This document shows, in pieces, positions 26,462 to 37,324 of a stretch of 39,602 nt of DNA. A model generated the notes under the pieces. That model was not told where the DNA came from and did no database searches. It saw nothing but the letters and a program-made list of their open reading frames with translations. The DNA is from Butyrivibrio fibrisolvens 16/4 (lineage in GTDB: Bacteria; Bacillota; Clostridia; Lachnospirales; Lachnospiraceae). Where the stretch lies: the NCBI GenBank assembly GCA_000209815.1, contig FP929036.1, forward strand, positions 1,271,040 through 1,310,641, written 5' to 3'. A program made the position numbers and the translations under genes. How positions within the stretch are numbered: position 1 is the stretch's first letter; each line of letters begins with the position of its first letter.

Positions 26462-27358
26462 ATGGCGATTTTATTTTCAAACGAGATTATAAATGCTGTA
26501 ATTGATGAGCTAAAAAATGCAGAAAACTCTGTGCAAATTATTACTGCATATTGTAAAAAGAATACTTTTGAAAAGCTAGATTCAGTTATTTCAAATGATG
26601 TACATAACAAAAGACTTCTTGTTCGCTTTAGACTCGATGATGTGCTAAAGGGAAGTACAGATTTTGAAATATTAGAGTATGGCGTGCAACATGGGTGGAA
26701 TGTATTTTTGCGTTTTGATTTGCATGCTAAAACTTATATTGTCGACAATAAACGTGGATTAGTCGGTAGCGCAAACGCTACCAATTCAGGTTTAAATATT
26801 GGTAAAGCTGGCAATATGGAAATGGCAACATTTGTTGATGTTGAACCAGGGGACGTGGAAAAGATTAATGGCTTGTTTGATGACGCGATTCCAGTGGACG
26901 ATGAGTTGCTATTAAAGATGAAGCAGCAGTTTGAGTCGATAGAACAATCAGAAAAGCAGAAAAGTTATCGCTGGAATACAGAAATAACCAAACGCTTTAA
27001 TCCTAGTATTAATACATTGTTTTCATATGAGCTTCCAGAAGATTTTAGTTTTGTCGAGGGCGAGTATTTTTCATTTTTGGACTATACATTCTCGGGCGAT
27101 TTGGAAGCATTCAAAGAAGTATTCAGATGGAGTAATGCATACCTATGGTTACTTAAGCTTGTGAAAGATAATGATGGTGAGATGTACTTTGGGGCTGTAA
27201 CTGAGAAATTGCATAATGCATTGGTTACGGATCCAAAGCCATATAGGAGAGATGTTAAGCAGATGCTGGCTAATCTGCTTGATTTAATAGAAAAACTTGG
27301 AATGGAAGAGGTAGTAATTGATAGACCTAATCATTCACAAAGAATTAGATTGGGCTAG
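26462..27358 (+). CDS. phospholipase D-family nuclease-like protein
   Basis: 298 residues with a single HKD motif: LHAKTYIVD near residue 91 followed by GSANATNSG near residue 102. One motif means it would work as a dimer, as in Nuc/BfiI-type nucleases. PLD proteins are a core part of DISARM (DrmC) and are common in other restriction systems. The C-terminal half (170-298) is unfamiliar and may bind DNA or a partner. It starts 8 bases after the MORC-like gene. It could be the DNA-cleaving effector; orthology to DrmC is not claimed. Confidence 0.85.
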   Translation: MAILFSNEIINAVIDELKNAENSVQIITAYCKKNTFEKLDSVISNDVHNKRLLVRFRLDDVLKGSTDFEILEYGVQHGWNVFLRFDLHAKTYIVDNKRGLVGSANATNSGLNIGKAGNMEMATFVDVEPGDVEKINGLFDDAIPVDDELLLKMKQQFESIEQSEKQKSYRWNTEITKRFNPSINTLFSYELPEDFSFVEGEYFSFLDYTFSGDLEAFKEVFRWSNAYLWLLKLVKDNDGEMYFGAVTEKLHNALVTDPKPYRRDVKQMLANLLDLIEKLGMEEVVIDRPNHSQRIRLG

Positions 27359-27377
27359 TATTATTTAGGGGGGAAAA

Positions 27378-28388
27378 ATGTCAAGAGGTAAGTCTATTAC
27401 AAAAGTGCTACTAGATTCCTCACAGGCAGCACTATTTGCTGGAATTGAAATACATAACAAACCGCATATTAGCTATAGATATCCTACTGCAGTTGTGCTA
27501 ATTATAAACGCTTGGGAATTAGCATTAAAAGCATATATTTATAAATATGTTGGGAAAACCAAAATATATGAGAAAAGTAAAAAGGAATCAGATAGAAAGC
27601 ATACAATCTCATTTAGCGTTGCGTTAAATACAGTTTATGATGATGTTAAAAATAAGGAAAAGAATCAGGAATTTTTAGCGATACGCAGAAATCTAGAATT
27701 ACTTAATGAGTATAGGTGTTCTAATGTACACTTTGCTGAGCAGCAGCTTGATCCTATTATCTTTATGTTAATAAGTAAGGCGGTCCTTAACTACGATGTT
27801 TTTTTGAAAAAGTATTTTAAGCGTGATGTGACAAAAGATGATAATTTAATAATTCTTCCAGTTGGATTCAAACTACCATTTGACCCAATTACGTATTTAA
27901 AACAAGATTTGTCAAAGACACATAATGATTATGTTATGGAAGTTATAGGTGCTGTGAAAGAATTAGAAGATAATCATGTAGAAGAAAACATTGTTGTTGG
28001 ATTTGATGTATATACTGCTAGTGTAAAAAAGGTTGAAAAAGCGGATCTTATTGCAGCAATTGATCAGCAGTCGAATGGGATACGACTCACAAAGGAAGTA
28101 AAAATCACGGATAATCCAAATGCTCCAGAATATAGAATAATCGATGAACCTATCTTTCCACTAGATTATAACGAGGTTCGAAGACAGAGTAAGCAGTTAA
28201 TGCCGTCCATTAAATTTAATGCTGATTTTAACCATGTTATGAGTGAAATCAAGAAGGACAGAAGCAAATGTGAGGTTAGATACCTTGATCCCAAAAAGAA
28301 AAGTGGCGTTAGAAAAGATTATTATTCTGAGGATGTACCACAGGCTGTAGTGGATCTATATACCGATTATATTAAAGAAAAAGCGTAA
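27378..28388 (+). CDS. DUF3644 family protein
   Basis: 336 residues. The opening block (VLLDSSQAALFAGIEIHNKP, then YPTAVVLIINAWELALKAYI) and RRNLELLNEYRCSNVHFAEQ are typical of DUF3644, an all-helical HEPN-like family found in restriction and phage-defence loci. HEPN relatives often cut RNA through an R-x4-6-H motif; RCSNVHF is a possible match. GGGGGG precedes the ATG. Function in this system unknown. Confidence 0.75.
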   Translation: MSRGKSITKVLLDSSQAALFAGIEIHNKPHISYRYPTAVVLIINAWELALKAYIYKYVGKTKIYEKSKKESDRKHTISFSVALNTVYDDVKNKEKNQEFLAIRRNLELLNEYRCSNVHFAEQQLDPIIFMLISKAVLNYDVFLKKYFKRDVTKDDNLIILPVGFKLPFDPITYLKQDLSKTHNDYVMEVIGAVKELEDNHVEENIVVGFDVYTASVKKVEKADLIAAIDQQSNGIRLTKEVKITDNPNAPEYRIIDEPIFPLDYNEVRRQSKQLMPSIKFNADFNHVMSEIKKDRSKCEVRYLDPKKKSGVRKDYYSEDVPQAVVDLYTDYIKEKA

Positions 28389-28411
28389 TGCATAATTAGG
28401 GGGAATATTTT

Positions 28412-29013
28412 ATGAATGAATTCGATTTTTTATCAACAATTGAAACTCCAGAAAAACGCAAGCAACGACTTGTGGAAAAGGATATTGCACAAATTGAAGA
28501 AGCACTAGAATCAGAAGATGAGTCTTTTGTTTTAGAAACCCATAGATTGATTGATGGTAAATACCAAGCATGCATTGACGGATGGTCAAATGGAATGTAT
28601 GTGTGGATTCAGGGACATGGTTTTTTCTATAATGATTTAGATATGGAAACCATGAAAGAGAACTTGGCAACGATGAAACCAAAATTATTGGCATATATTG
28701 AGGGTTGGAATGAAAGTAATATTGACTCTAGTGATAGGCAAGATATAAATGTTACAGTTAATAATAAAATAAATATAGAAATATCATTTAAAGAAGCACG
28801 TCAAAAATAGAGGATATGCCTGGCTTAAATCAAGCTGATACAGAAGAAATACAGAGTAAAATCGACGAACTGGAGAATATCTCACAAGAAGGAATTTCTA
28901 AAAAAAAGAAGTGGGAAAAGGTTAAACCAATCCTATTATTTGCGTTAGATAAAGGTGCTGATGTGGCCATTACAATTATGGGTTTAATACTACAAATGAG
29001 ATTAGGAATGTGA
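28412..29013 (+). CDS. small defence-island hypothetical protein, frame broken once
   Basis: The first frame (28412-28810) and the short ORF at 28816-29013 join into one 200-residue protein if one A is added to the run at 28803-28807 (join: KEARQKIEDMPGLNQ). The N-terminal part is acidic; the middle (VTVNNKINIEISF) and the Lys-rich helix before a hydrophobic end (LLFALDKGADVAITIM) recall small helical proteins often found beside phage-defence genes. GGGGGAA precedes the ATG. Last gene of operon A. Function unknown. Confidence 0.6.
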
Positions 29014-29190
29014 TATTTGAAAGAGGCTTATATCTCAGATGAAGACGAGAATGACTAAAGAAAACAGTCGATTAAACATTTAAACGAAAAGATTTCACAA
29101 TACAGACAAGCTAATTTCTGTGGCAGATGAAGAAAAATAAGGTATAATTAATAGGCTTATTTAGGTATATTTGATACAGATATGATTTGT
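29014..29190 (+). other. non-coding spacer between operons A and B
   Basis: AT-rich DNA with no supported ORF. A short acidic open frame just after 29017 (LKEAYISDEDEND) lacks a ribosome site. Nothing else is visible before the terminator. Confidence 0.5.
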
Positions 29191-29219
29191 AAAGAAGCAA
29201 CTTTTTTGGTTGCTTCTTT
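29191..29219 (+). terminator. intrinsic terminator of operon A
   Basis: AAAGAAGCAAC (29191-29201) pairs perfectly with GTTGCTTCTTT (29209-29219), an 11-bp stem with a T-rich loop, followed by GCTTTG. Confidence 0.75.
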
Positions 29220-29246
29220 GCTTTGTCATCCTTAGAGTTCAAATAT

Positions 29247-29274
29247 TTGACATACTAGGGGTATATTATATAAA
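29247..29274 (+). promoter_or_regulatory. sigma-A-type promoter of operon B
   Basis: Consensus TTGACA (29247-29252), 16-base spacer and TATAAA (29269-29274), about 35 bases before the first gene of operon B. The best promoter in the window, so this half may be expressed on its own. Confidence 0.75.
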
Positions 29275-29307
29275 AGGACATTTTTTAGTAATAGAAAGGG
29301 AATAATT

Positions 29308-30261
29308 ATGAGTACAAATAAGAAAGGTCATACTCACGATATAAGCAGAAGCAATAGTAAGAGTGATAGCGCAAAAGGTTCGAAGAATTCAAAAATCCAA
29401 AAAGAAATCATCTTCGAATTACAGAGGAAAACAAACACCTAAAGTAAATACAAAACCTGAAACAAAGGCTAAAGAGAAAGTAGCAACTGTAGAGAAAGAT
29501 ATGCCTGTAGCAAAAGAAACATCTAGAGTCGAAAAGAATATTACAGTTGTTAAGAGACCTGAGAATATTAATTTTGGGAAAATAGAAGAACCTAAAGTCG
29601 AAACAAAGACTATAGAGGAAAGTGCAAACAAGACTACACCCAAAGAGGTTTCAGAAAAAATCATTGATACTATGAAGCCAGTTACAAAAAATGAGTTACC
29701 AGAGACAAAAGAAGAAGTAGCTTCTACGCCAGAGATGGCTCCTGAAAAAGATACTACTGAGAGAATCACAGCGGTTATCAAGGAGGAATCTGAAAAACAA
29801 GATAACAGACCAAGTCGAATTGATCTAAAGAATAAGAGTGAAGGCTTCAAGCTGATTATAGATGCTGCATTAGCTTATGAAAAACTTGAATCTGAAAACA
29901 CAAAGCTTAGTTCGAAAAATAAAGAACTGATAGATGAAAAAAGAAACTGGTAGCTGAGACTAATAATTTAAAGTTTTTACTAGATGAAGGCAATAAAATT
30001 TGCGAGCAGAAGCAAGAAGAAATAACTAATCTTAAGGCTGAAATAGAACAAAGAAACGAAGTTATTGGTATTGTTAAAGCTGATAAAAGCGAATCCGAGC
30101 AAGAGTTTAAGAATGCTCTCGCAGCTTCGTTAAAAACATTTTATGTAGATTTCAATGAATTAAAAGCGATGCCAATGGATGGCGATGTAGGAGCCGCTAT
30201 TACTGAAACATTTGATAATTTCATCAAAGTTTTAGAGAAAAATGGCATTTCTATGAAGTAA
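29308..30261 (+). CDS. charged low-complexity/coiled-coil protein, frame broken twice
   Basis: Restored length 317 residues. ATG at 29308 after GAAAGGG. The first 30 residues are Ser/Lys-rich; one extra A within 29391-29403 shifts the frame. The middle is Lys/Glu/Thr-rich low complexity (e.g. KAKEKVATVEKDMPVAKE). A missing A at 29937-29942 breaks it again; restored, the C-terminal 100 residues form a coiled coil (NLKAEIEQRNEVIGIVKADK) and end in a compact acidic domain. Probably an adaptor or nucleotide-exchange-like partner of the Hsp70 that follows 20 bases later; the latter idea rests on position only. Confidence 0.55.
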
Positions 30262-30281
30262 TAATGTTCGGAGTATAGGTA

Positions 30282-31757
30282 ATGGATAGTAAGAGGTTTA
30301 AATGGATTGGCATTGACTTTGGTACAACAAACAGTGCGTCTATTTCATTTTTGAATGAAGGTAATCATATTGGAAGGTATGAACATGGTGATGATCAAGG
30401 TACACCATTCCCTTCTATAGTTGGTATAAACAAAGAGACAGGAGAAATAATAACTGGTAGAGAAGCTAAAAATCGAAGAATGGAGCTTTCGGAAAGCTAT
30501 GAGTTTTTCACATCTATAAAGACTATTATCGATCAAGATAAGACATTTAATGTTGCTGGAAAAAACTGGACACCAGTTGCTCTTGCTACAGAGATACTAA
30601 AAGGACTCAAGGCTGAAATAAAACGTAAAAACGTTACAGTTGAAAGCGCTGTCATGGCCGTTCCTGTTGGGTTTACACCTAAAAAGAAAATGCGCCTTAG
30701 AGAAGCAGCAAAGAATGCTGGTATTGAAATTGAAACTTTTATTAGTGAGCCAACAGCTGCTCTTGTTAGTAATTACGCAAAAATGCGAATGTTCAAAAAT
30801 GTTGCAGTTTTTGATTGGGGGGGCGGTACTTTGGATGTTGCAATTCTTCGTCTTGATGGAGGTAGAGTTGAAGAAATTGCTACTGATGGAATGAATCTTG
30901 CTGGTGACAATATTGATAGAAAAATAGCAGATCAAATGCATATCAAGTATTGTCGTAACAAAGGTGTTAATAAGACTTTTGATGAAGTAGATGGTAAATC
31001 TAAAGATAGACTCATAGTAAAGAGCGAAAATGCCAAGATAGAATTGAGTGAAGGCGCAGATATCGCAAGTGTTCTTGTACCAAACTACGATAATAATGGA
31101 GTTTTCAGAGAAACTATTGAATACGATTTATTTGAGCAATTAGTTGAGCCAGAAATAAATGAAGCGTTAAATTGCATAAAGAGGGCAATAGAAAAAGCAC
31201 ATCTTAATAAAGCTAATATTGATGCAATTCTTTGTGTTGGTGGTTCTAGTAGATTGAAACCATTTAGAGACAAGATTATTGAGATTTATGGTAATGAAAA
31301 GATTGTATATCCTGAAAAGGTTATGTGGAATATAGCTGAAGGTGCAGCTGCAATAAGTATGACAAATGCTGCTGGTGGTTATGGAATGAACCAAGATATA
31401 GGTTTGATTTTAAGTAATGGTACATTTTATCCATTATTAAGAAAAGGTCAGCGAATTCCTTGTAGAGAGAAGAAAATTAATTTTGCATCAGTCACAGATG
31501 AAAAATCGGTTCGTTTTTTAGTTACCGATAATGAAGATCCGCAAAAGAGAACTTTTGAACAACCTGTTGTACTTGATAGGGAAGGACAACATTTCATGAG
31601 TGAACAATTTGAGGTTTCATGTTTTGTGGATCCTGATTTATTACTTAGATTTAGAGTTCGAAGTACAGAATTTATGAAAAAGTATCTGTATACATGGACT
31701 TACAGTAAATTGAATATATTCTATCAAATTGAAGGTGAGGCTTATGCAAGAGAGTAA
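30282..31757 (+). CDS. Hsp70-family (DnaK-like) ATPase with short C-terminal domain
   Basis: 491 residues. Actin-fold ATPase motifs: WIGIDFGTTNSAS near residue 8, FDWGGGTLDVAIL near residue 178 and CVGGSSRLKPF near residue 318. The ATPase domain (about 1-370) is complete; the remaining 120 residues are shorter than DnaK's substrate-binding domain and lid, so it is a divergent Hsp70 rather than the housekeeping chaperone. No DnaJ or GrpE gene is nearby. Its last codons overlap the start of the UvrD-like gene by 14 bases. In the system it may remodel the helicase/ATPase complexes, which is inference. Confidence 0.85.
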   Translation: MDSKRFKWIGIDFGTTNSASISFLNEGNHIGRYEHGDDQGTPFPSIVGINKETGEIITGREAKNRRMELSESYEFFTSIKTIIDQDKTFNVAGKNWTPVALATEILKGLKAEIKRKNVTVESAVMAVPVGFTPKKKMRLREAAKNAGIEIETFISEPTAALVSNYAKMRMFKNVAVFDWGGGTLDVAILRLDGGRVEEIATDGMNLAGDNIDRKIADQMHIKYCRNKGVNKTFDEVDGKSKDRLIVKSENAKIELSEGADIASVLVPNYDNNGVFRETIEYDLFEQLVEPEINEALNCIKRAIEKAHLNKANIDAILCVGGSSRLKPFRDKIIEIYGNEKIVYPEKVMWNIAEGAAAISMTNAAGGYGMNQDIGLILSNGTFYPLLRKGQRIPCREKKINFASVTDEKSVRFLVTDNEDPQKRTFEQPVVLDREGQHFMSEQFEVSCFVDPDLLLRFRVRSTEFMKKYLYTWTYSKLNIFYQIEGEAYARE

Positions 31758-34217
31758 TATTTATTTTGCAACCAACACTTTTAATTATGGCGGTGAAATT
31801 AGAGGTGAATCTAAGAATCGATTTAAAGAAGACAAGGCTGATGCAGAATTCTTTCATCAGGTTCTAGATTATGATGCACTAATAAGATTAAAAAAGATCC
31901 ACGTATGTATAATGGGTTAAATTCAAACTATTATTGTGGAACTTATGAGCAGAGAACTATATTGGATCCAAACTTTTCATCTGTAATGATTACAAATAGA
32001 CAAAGGGATCCTGAAATAGAGGCAGAAAATGCGCGTTATGATGCTGAATACGGTTATCCAGAAGACAATGATTATTATCCGTTGTTAGAAGAAATCGTAA
32101 TTGATAATACGTCTATTTCTTATGCGGATGAAATGTTAGGTAAGTGGGAGAAATCTAACCATGGATTTGACGATGCATCTGCAAACATATATGGGCTTTT
32201 TATAAAGCAAAAGACTGAAACTGATACGGGGAATAATACTGTAGCACCAGAAGATGCAGGCTTTGAAGAAATAGAAGATAAAGATCCTTATTACTATAGA
32301 TATAGGGATTCGGCTACTAAGGAAAAAAGTTCTGCTTTTAAATTAGATAAGACAAAGTTATATAAGGAAAAATATGGCAGTATATTTAGAGCATTTGCTG
32401 ACACAACACAGGAGGAAATAATAGAAGCTCCTCTTAATCAGATGTCGTTTGTAAATGCAGGCCCTGGAACTGGAAAAACATATACACTGATGAGAAAAAT
32501 TACACATATGGTTGAGAACCTTGAGGCAGACCCTGAAGGTATATTGGTGTTATGTTTTACGAACGCAGCTGTTAATGAGATTAAGGCACGTATAAAGAAA
32601 TTTTCTGAAGAAGAGGGTGATAGATCCTTCTTGAATATTGATGTTCGTACCTTCCATTCATTTTCATGGTTACTAATTAATCAAGCTAATGAAGTTTTCA
32701 TTGATAGAGATAATTATCGTTACATAGACTATACAAGTTTAGATTATGATCAGAGTATTGCTAAGGCTTCTGAGATTATATATAAGTTTGGCGAAGAAGT
32801 CTTTGGTAACTGTACGCATATTATTGTAGATGAAATTCAGGATTTAACAGATGTAAGAGCTCGAATGGTTCTTCATATTGTTGATGAATGTAAAAAGGCA
32901 GGTATTGGAATAACTGTATTAGGAGATTCATGCCAAGCTATATATGATTACTCTGAGGAAGAAATTTTATTTGAACTGAAATCTGATAGATTTTATGACT
33001 ACATGTTTGAGCGTTTCTATGATTCCGGAAAGTTTTATCGTTTAGACAAAAATCATCGTCAGTCACAGGATTTAATAAGGATTTGTGCACCTCTTAGAGA
33101 GACAATTTTGTCTGGTAAAAAAGAGGATGTGCATACAACTATCGCAGTAATTTCTAAGGTTGTACCAGCCATTACACAAGGATTGGCAACTATAAAACTT
33201 AGCAATCAAGAATTTAATATGCTGAAGCAAGACGGAACGGTATGTTTAATGTGCCGAAATAATGCGCAAGTATTAGCGACATCTTCTAACTTGCATAAAC
33301 GAGGAATAAAGCATGTTGTAAATGCATATGATGAATTTGAACAATTAGCAGATTGGATTGGTAAAGTTTGGGGATTATATCCTAAAGAAATAATATCATT
33401 TGATGAGTTTGAGGAATTAGTAAGGGATAAAGAGCTAGATATTGATGCTTATGAAATCTGGTCTCGCTTACAAGACTTAATAGGTAGTCAAAACAATGTA
33501 TTAAAAATTCCTGAGGTTTTAATGGCAATAGCTAAATCTAAGGTAGATGATCCTTTATTTAGAAATGTTCCAAAAGGAAATCTTATTGTATCCAATATTC
33601 ACAAGGCCAAAGGTCGTGAATATGATACTGTTGTTTTGGAAAAGAAATTTGTTAATCGAATGATCAACGAATCAAAGACATTTATTAGTCCTACTGCATA
33701 TTTAGAAGAAGCCAAAATGCTTTACGTTGCAATGACAAGACCACGAACTAAATTATATTTTAATGATTTAGCAGCAATGAATGTTTCTTTACACAAGATT
33801 CGATCAGGAAATAAGCGATGGGCTAGGGGCGATGGCTCTAACTTAGTTACAATTGAGGTAAGAGCACAATCGGATGTAAATCCAGAGACATATGATAATG
33901 AGTATATTCAAGAATATATTTGTAATAATGTTTCTATCGGTGATGAGATAAGGGTATTACTGGATAATACGGGCGACTACCTTACCTATAATATTTTTCA
34001 TGTAAGTGAAGCAGGTGAGAAGCTTATTGGAGAAATGAACGTGGATTTCATTGATGATATAGATTATATAATTACTCCATACGATTCACCTTGGCCTAGA
34101 AGAATTACAGACTTATATGTATCTGGAATACATTCAAAAATATCTCCTGATTTCAAGCACACTTGGTGTTGGGTGGATTTTTGCGGTTTAGGCAAAGCGT
34201 CAAATGATGTATATTAA
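31744..34217 (+). CDS. UvrD/PcrA-like SF1 helicase, frame broken once
   Basis: Restored length 824 residues. ATG at 31744 within the end of the Hsp70 gene. The six-A run at 31890-31895 lacks one A; restored, the sequence runs on (ALIRLKKDPRMYNGLNSNYY). Residues 1-235 are unfamiliar. Helicase motifs follow: NAGPGTGKTYT (Walker A, near 240), CFTNAAVNEIKAR (Ia), IIVDEIQDLTD (II), GDSCQAIYDY (III), NHRQS (IV), SNIHKAKGREYDTVVL (V) and LYVAMTRPRTKLYF (VI). The core is compact, without a RecB-like nuclease motif. It likely unwinds or translocates on DNA alongside DrmA. Confidence 0.85.
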
Positions 34218-34228
34218 GGAGTTTTTTC

Positions 34229-37200
34229 ATGAATTACGAGAAGTATTATGAAGCTAGAGATATAGTAAAGGAAATAATTGAAAAAGATTTGCTTGGATCA
34301 CTTGATGATGAGGAGATAATTAATGATTATCCTATTTCATATTATATTTTGGGGAAATTGTACCCTCAGCAATGTATAACCGAGACTGAAATATCTAATG
34401 CGGAAGATGCTGGAGAACTAGATGATGAGCCAGCAGTTGCAGCTGATACAGGACGTTTTCCTTCTTCTATTGGTATATCATTTTCTTTATCTAAGAAGGC
34501 CGAGGTTTTTAAGTTTGTAATAAAGGCTGCAAAGTACCATTTGCTTGAGGAGACTGATTCGGATACTAAAAAACCTTTATGGAAACGTGAAATTATATTT
34601 TTTAATTCTGATAATATTTTTGTTTCAGATTTGGTGGCTAAGAGACGTTTGAAAGTGACTATCAGTGAAGGACTTGTTGCGGATATCTTTTTGCACAAGA
34701 CATACAAAGATGGTAGTAGAACTGTATCTGTTACATTAATTAATACAAATGTACAATCCAAGACTTTCTCCAGAATGGATATTAATCTTAATACATTTTT
34801 TCAGCCTTATATAAAGGTGGTTGGTAAAGAGGATGCATTTACTGATGTTAGAAAAATGTAAAGCTAAATATAAGTAAAGAAACTGTGGAAATGGAAATGC
34901 TATATTCAAAATATAAAGAGTTTTCTACAGGCCATGGTTGTGCTACGAGTTATCATAGAGAGTCGGGAAATGTTGTGCTTGAAACATCAATGTTACCTTG
35001 CTACGAACTAAAACAAATGATGCCAGCTGAACAAGACGACAGATTACTTTCAATGAAATATTTAGCTTCAGTATCAAAAGATGATTTGATACCTCAACTA
35101 TTAAAATGGATTTCTGGATATGAGGATTGGATTAATCAGTTAAGTATTCTGGCTGAAAACATAGAAAAGGAATATAAGGAAGTAGCTAAAGATAATATTT
35201 CAAAGTGTACAGCGACTTATGAGACGATAGTAAAATCTATAAAATGTCTTAATGATGAAAATGTATATAAAGCTTTTAAATATGCTAATGAAGCTATGTT
35301 CTTGCAGCGAAAACAGGTACTCAACAATCGAGGAATAAAATGTGATGATAATAAGATAAATTGGTATCCGTTTCAGCTTGCATTTTTCCTTCAGGAGATA
35401 GTTTCATTCGCAAAGCCAGAATCTGTTGAACGAAAAAAGTTGATTTATTATGGTTCCCAACAGGTGGTGGTAAGACAGAGGCTTATTTAGGCATTGCAGC
35501 ATTTGATATTTTCTTACGTCGTTTGAGAAATCCAAGAACAGGCTCAGGTGTATCTGTAATAATGAGATATACATTGAGATTATTAACTTTTCAGCAGTTT
35601 GAAAGAGCATCTGCAATGATTTGTGCTTGCGAAGTACTCAGAAGGAAATACAATATTCCGGGTTCTGAAATATCGATTGGCCTTTGGGCTGGAAGGGCAC
35701 TTACGCCTAATGAGATTGAAAAAGCTGCAAAAATATTAGAAGGATACCCAGATCCAGATAATGAAAGTAGTAATCCAAGGCAGCTAAAAAAATGTCCTTG
35801 GTGTGGAACTACATTGGAAGATAGTAGTTACTCTTGTAATAATATTGAGAAAAGAATGTATATAAAATGTCCTGGTCAAAACTGTGATTTCAGAAATGGC
35901 TTGCCAGTACATTTAATTGATGAAGAGATTTATAAATTCAAACCTACTTTTTGGTGGCAACAGTTGACAAGTTTGCTCAGGTTGCTCATCGCGAGGAGAC
36001 TTTCTCTTTATTTGGAAAGAATACGGGCAATATGCCTCCTGAATTGATAATTCAAGATGAATTACATTTAATATCTGGACCACTTGGTACTATTACAGGA
36101 ATATATGAGGCAGCATTTAAGAAAATGTACTCAAATGATGGTATAAATGCAAAAATTATAGCATCTACAGCCACAATTAAGAATGCGTCAGAACAGATAA
36201 AGGCTCTATATGAGACTGGGTTTACTCAGTTTCCACCACAAGGCTTAGACTCAGATGATTCATATTTTGCTGTTAAATCTACGAGAGATAAAAACCAGCA
36301 AGACTATATATGGGTTGTATGGGAGCAGGTACTAGTGCCACTACTATAATGATTAGGGTGATGGCCGCAACGCTCTATGCAACTAGATATTTAGAGACAT
36401 TAAAGTATGATGACGATATTATTGATGCTTTTTGGTCTATAACAAGTTATTTTAATACATTAAGAGAGCTGGGCGGAGCAATACTTAGAGTTATTGATAA
36501 TGTTCAGGATCGTTTTTCATATCTAAAGGAATCAAAACTAAAGGACTATTATCCGATAAATGGTGGACAGACTAGATATGATAATTATATTGAGCTTACA
36601 AGCCGTGAGAAAAGTGAGAATATAGGAAAAATTATCCAAGAGGATTTAATGGTTAAATATTCGACAGATAAAACCAAGATGCCAGTAGATTTTATTCTTT
36701 CATCTAACATGATTTCTGTCGGTATTGATATTTCACGTTTGAATACAATGTTAGTAATGGGACAGCCTCATACAACAGCGGAATATATTCAAGCTACTAG
36801 TAGAGTGGGGCGTGAAACCCCTGGATTTGTATTTACAATGTATAACTATATGCGTTCTCGTGATAAATCTCATTTTGAACAGTTCACTCAGTACCATGAA
36901 GCATTTTATAAGTATGTAGAAGCCACAAGTGTTACTCCATTTGCTGAACGAGCTCGTGACAGAGCTTTGCAAACATTATTTATAATGCTTTGTCGTTTTT
37001 ATATTGATGAATTGCGTGCTAATGAGTCTGCAGGGCGGTTTAATCGTAATATTAGTGGATTAGAAGAAATTCGAGAATATATTCTTGAATATGTTAGTAA
37101 TGTAGATCCTGATGAATACGAAAATGTTGAAGAAGAGCTGGAAGAAATAGAAATTGAATGGGAAAGTTTGGCAATGGAAAACTCTGATATGACTTATAGG

Positions 37201-37323
37201 AAGTCTCCATTCCAAACAAAACCTGCACTATTTTGCGAAGATTATAATGAAAACAGTCGTTTTAGAGTATTAAATTCTATGAGAAGTGTTGAAACGGCAG
37301 TTCAGGTAATAACGAGGGATTAA
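34229..37323 (+). CDS. drmA: DrmA-like DISARM helicase, frame broken four times
   Basis: Restored length 1032 residues. The frame changes at 34852-34856 (A run), 35433-35438 (A run), 35948-35952 (T run) and near 36312-36314 (G run), each fixed by one added base, and all parts keep DrmA-like sequence. N-terminal domain: NYEKYYEARDIVKEII, PSSIGISFSLS. Helicase lobe 1: FPTGGGKTEAYLG near residue 410, a zinc knuckle (CPWCGT, then CPGQNC) near 525-552, DELHLISGPLGT near 610 and STATIKNA near 647. Lobe 2: SNMISVGIDISRL near 826 and QATSRVGRETPGF near 854. DrmA and DrmB together form the DNA-binding core of DISARM. The helicase is probably intact in the organism despite the breaks. Confidence 0.85.
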
Positions 37324-37324
37324 T

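Noticed and set aside
29363-29953. independent gene starting at 29363
   Set aside because: No ribosome site; the ATG at 29308 with GAAAGGG and one base of frame correction gives a continuous protein.
30345-31394. minus-strand ORFs within the Hsp70 gene
   Set aside because: They mirror the coding strand, are Cys/Ser/Phe-rich, lack ribosome sites and match no family.
18476-36314. programmed frameshifting as a general explanation of all breaks
   Set aside because: Only a few sites have in-phase slippery heptamers; one break is in the opposite direction, and breaks also occur in unrelated genes such as the YgiT-type and 70-residue genes.
34229-37323. drmA as a pseudogene split into several ORFs
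   Set aside because: Each break is one base, three at clear A/T runs and one at a short G run, and conserved helicase motifs continue on both sides. The neighbouring drmB is intact. Indel error explains it better than decay.
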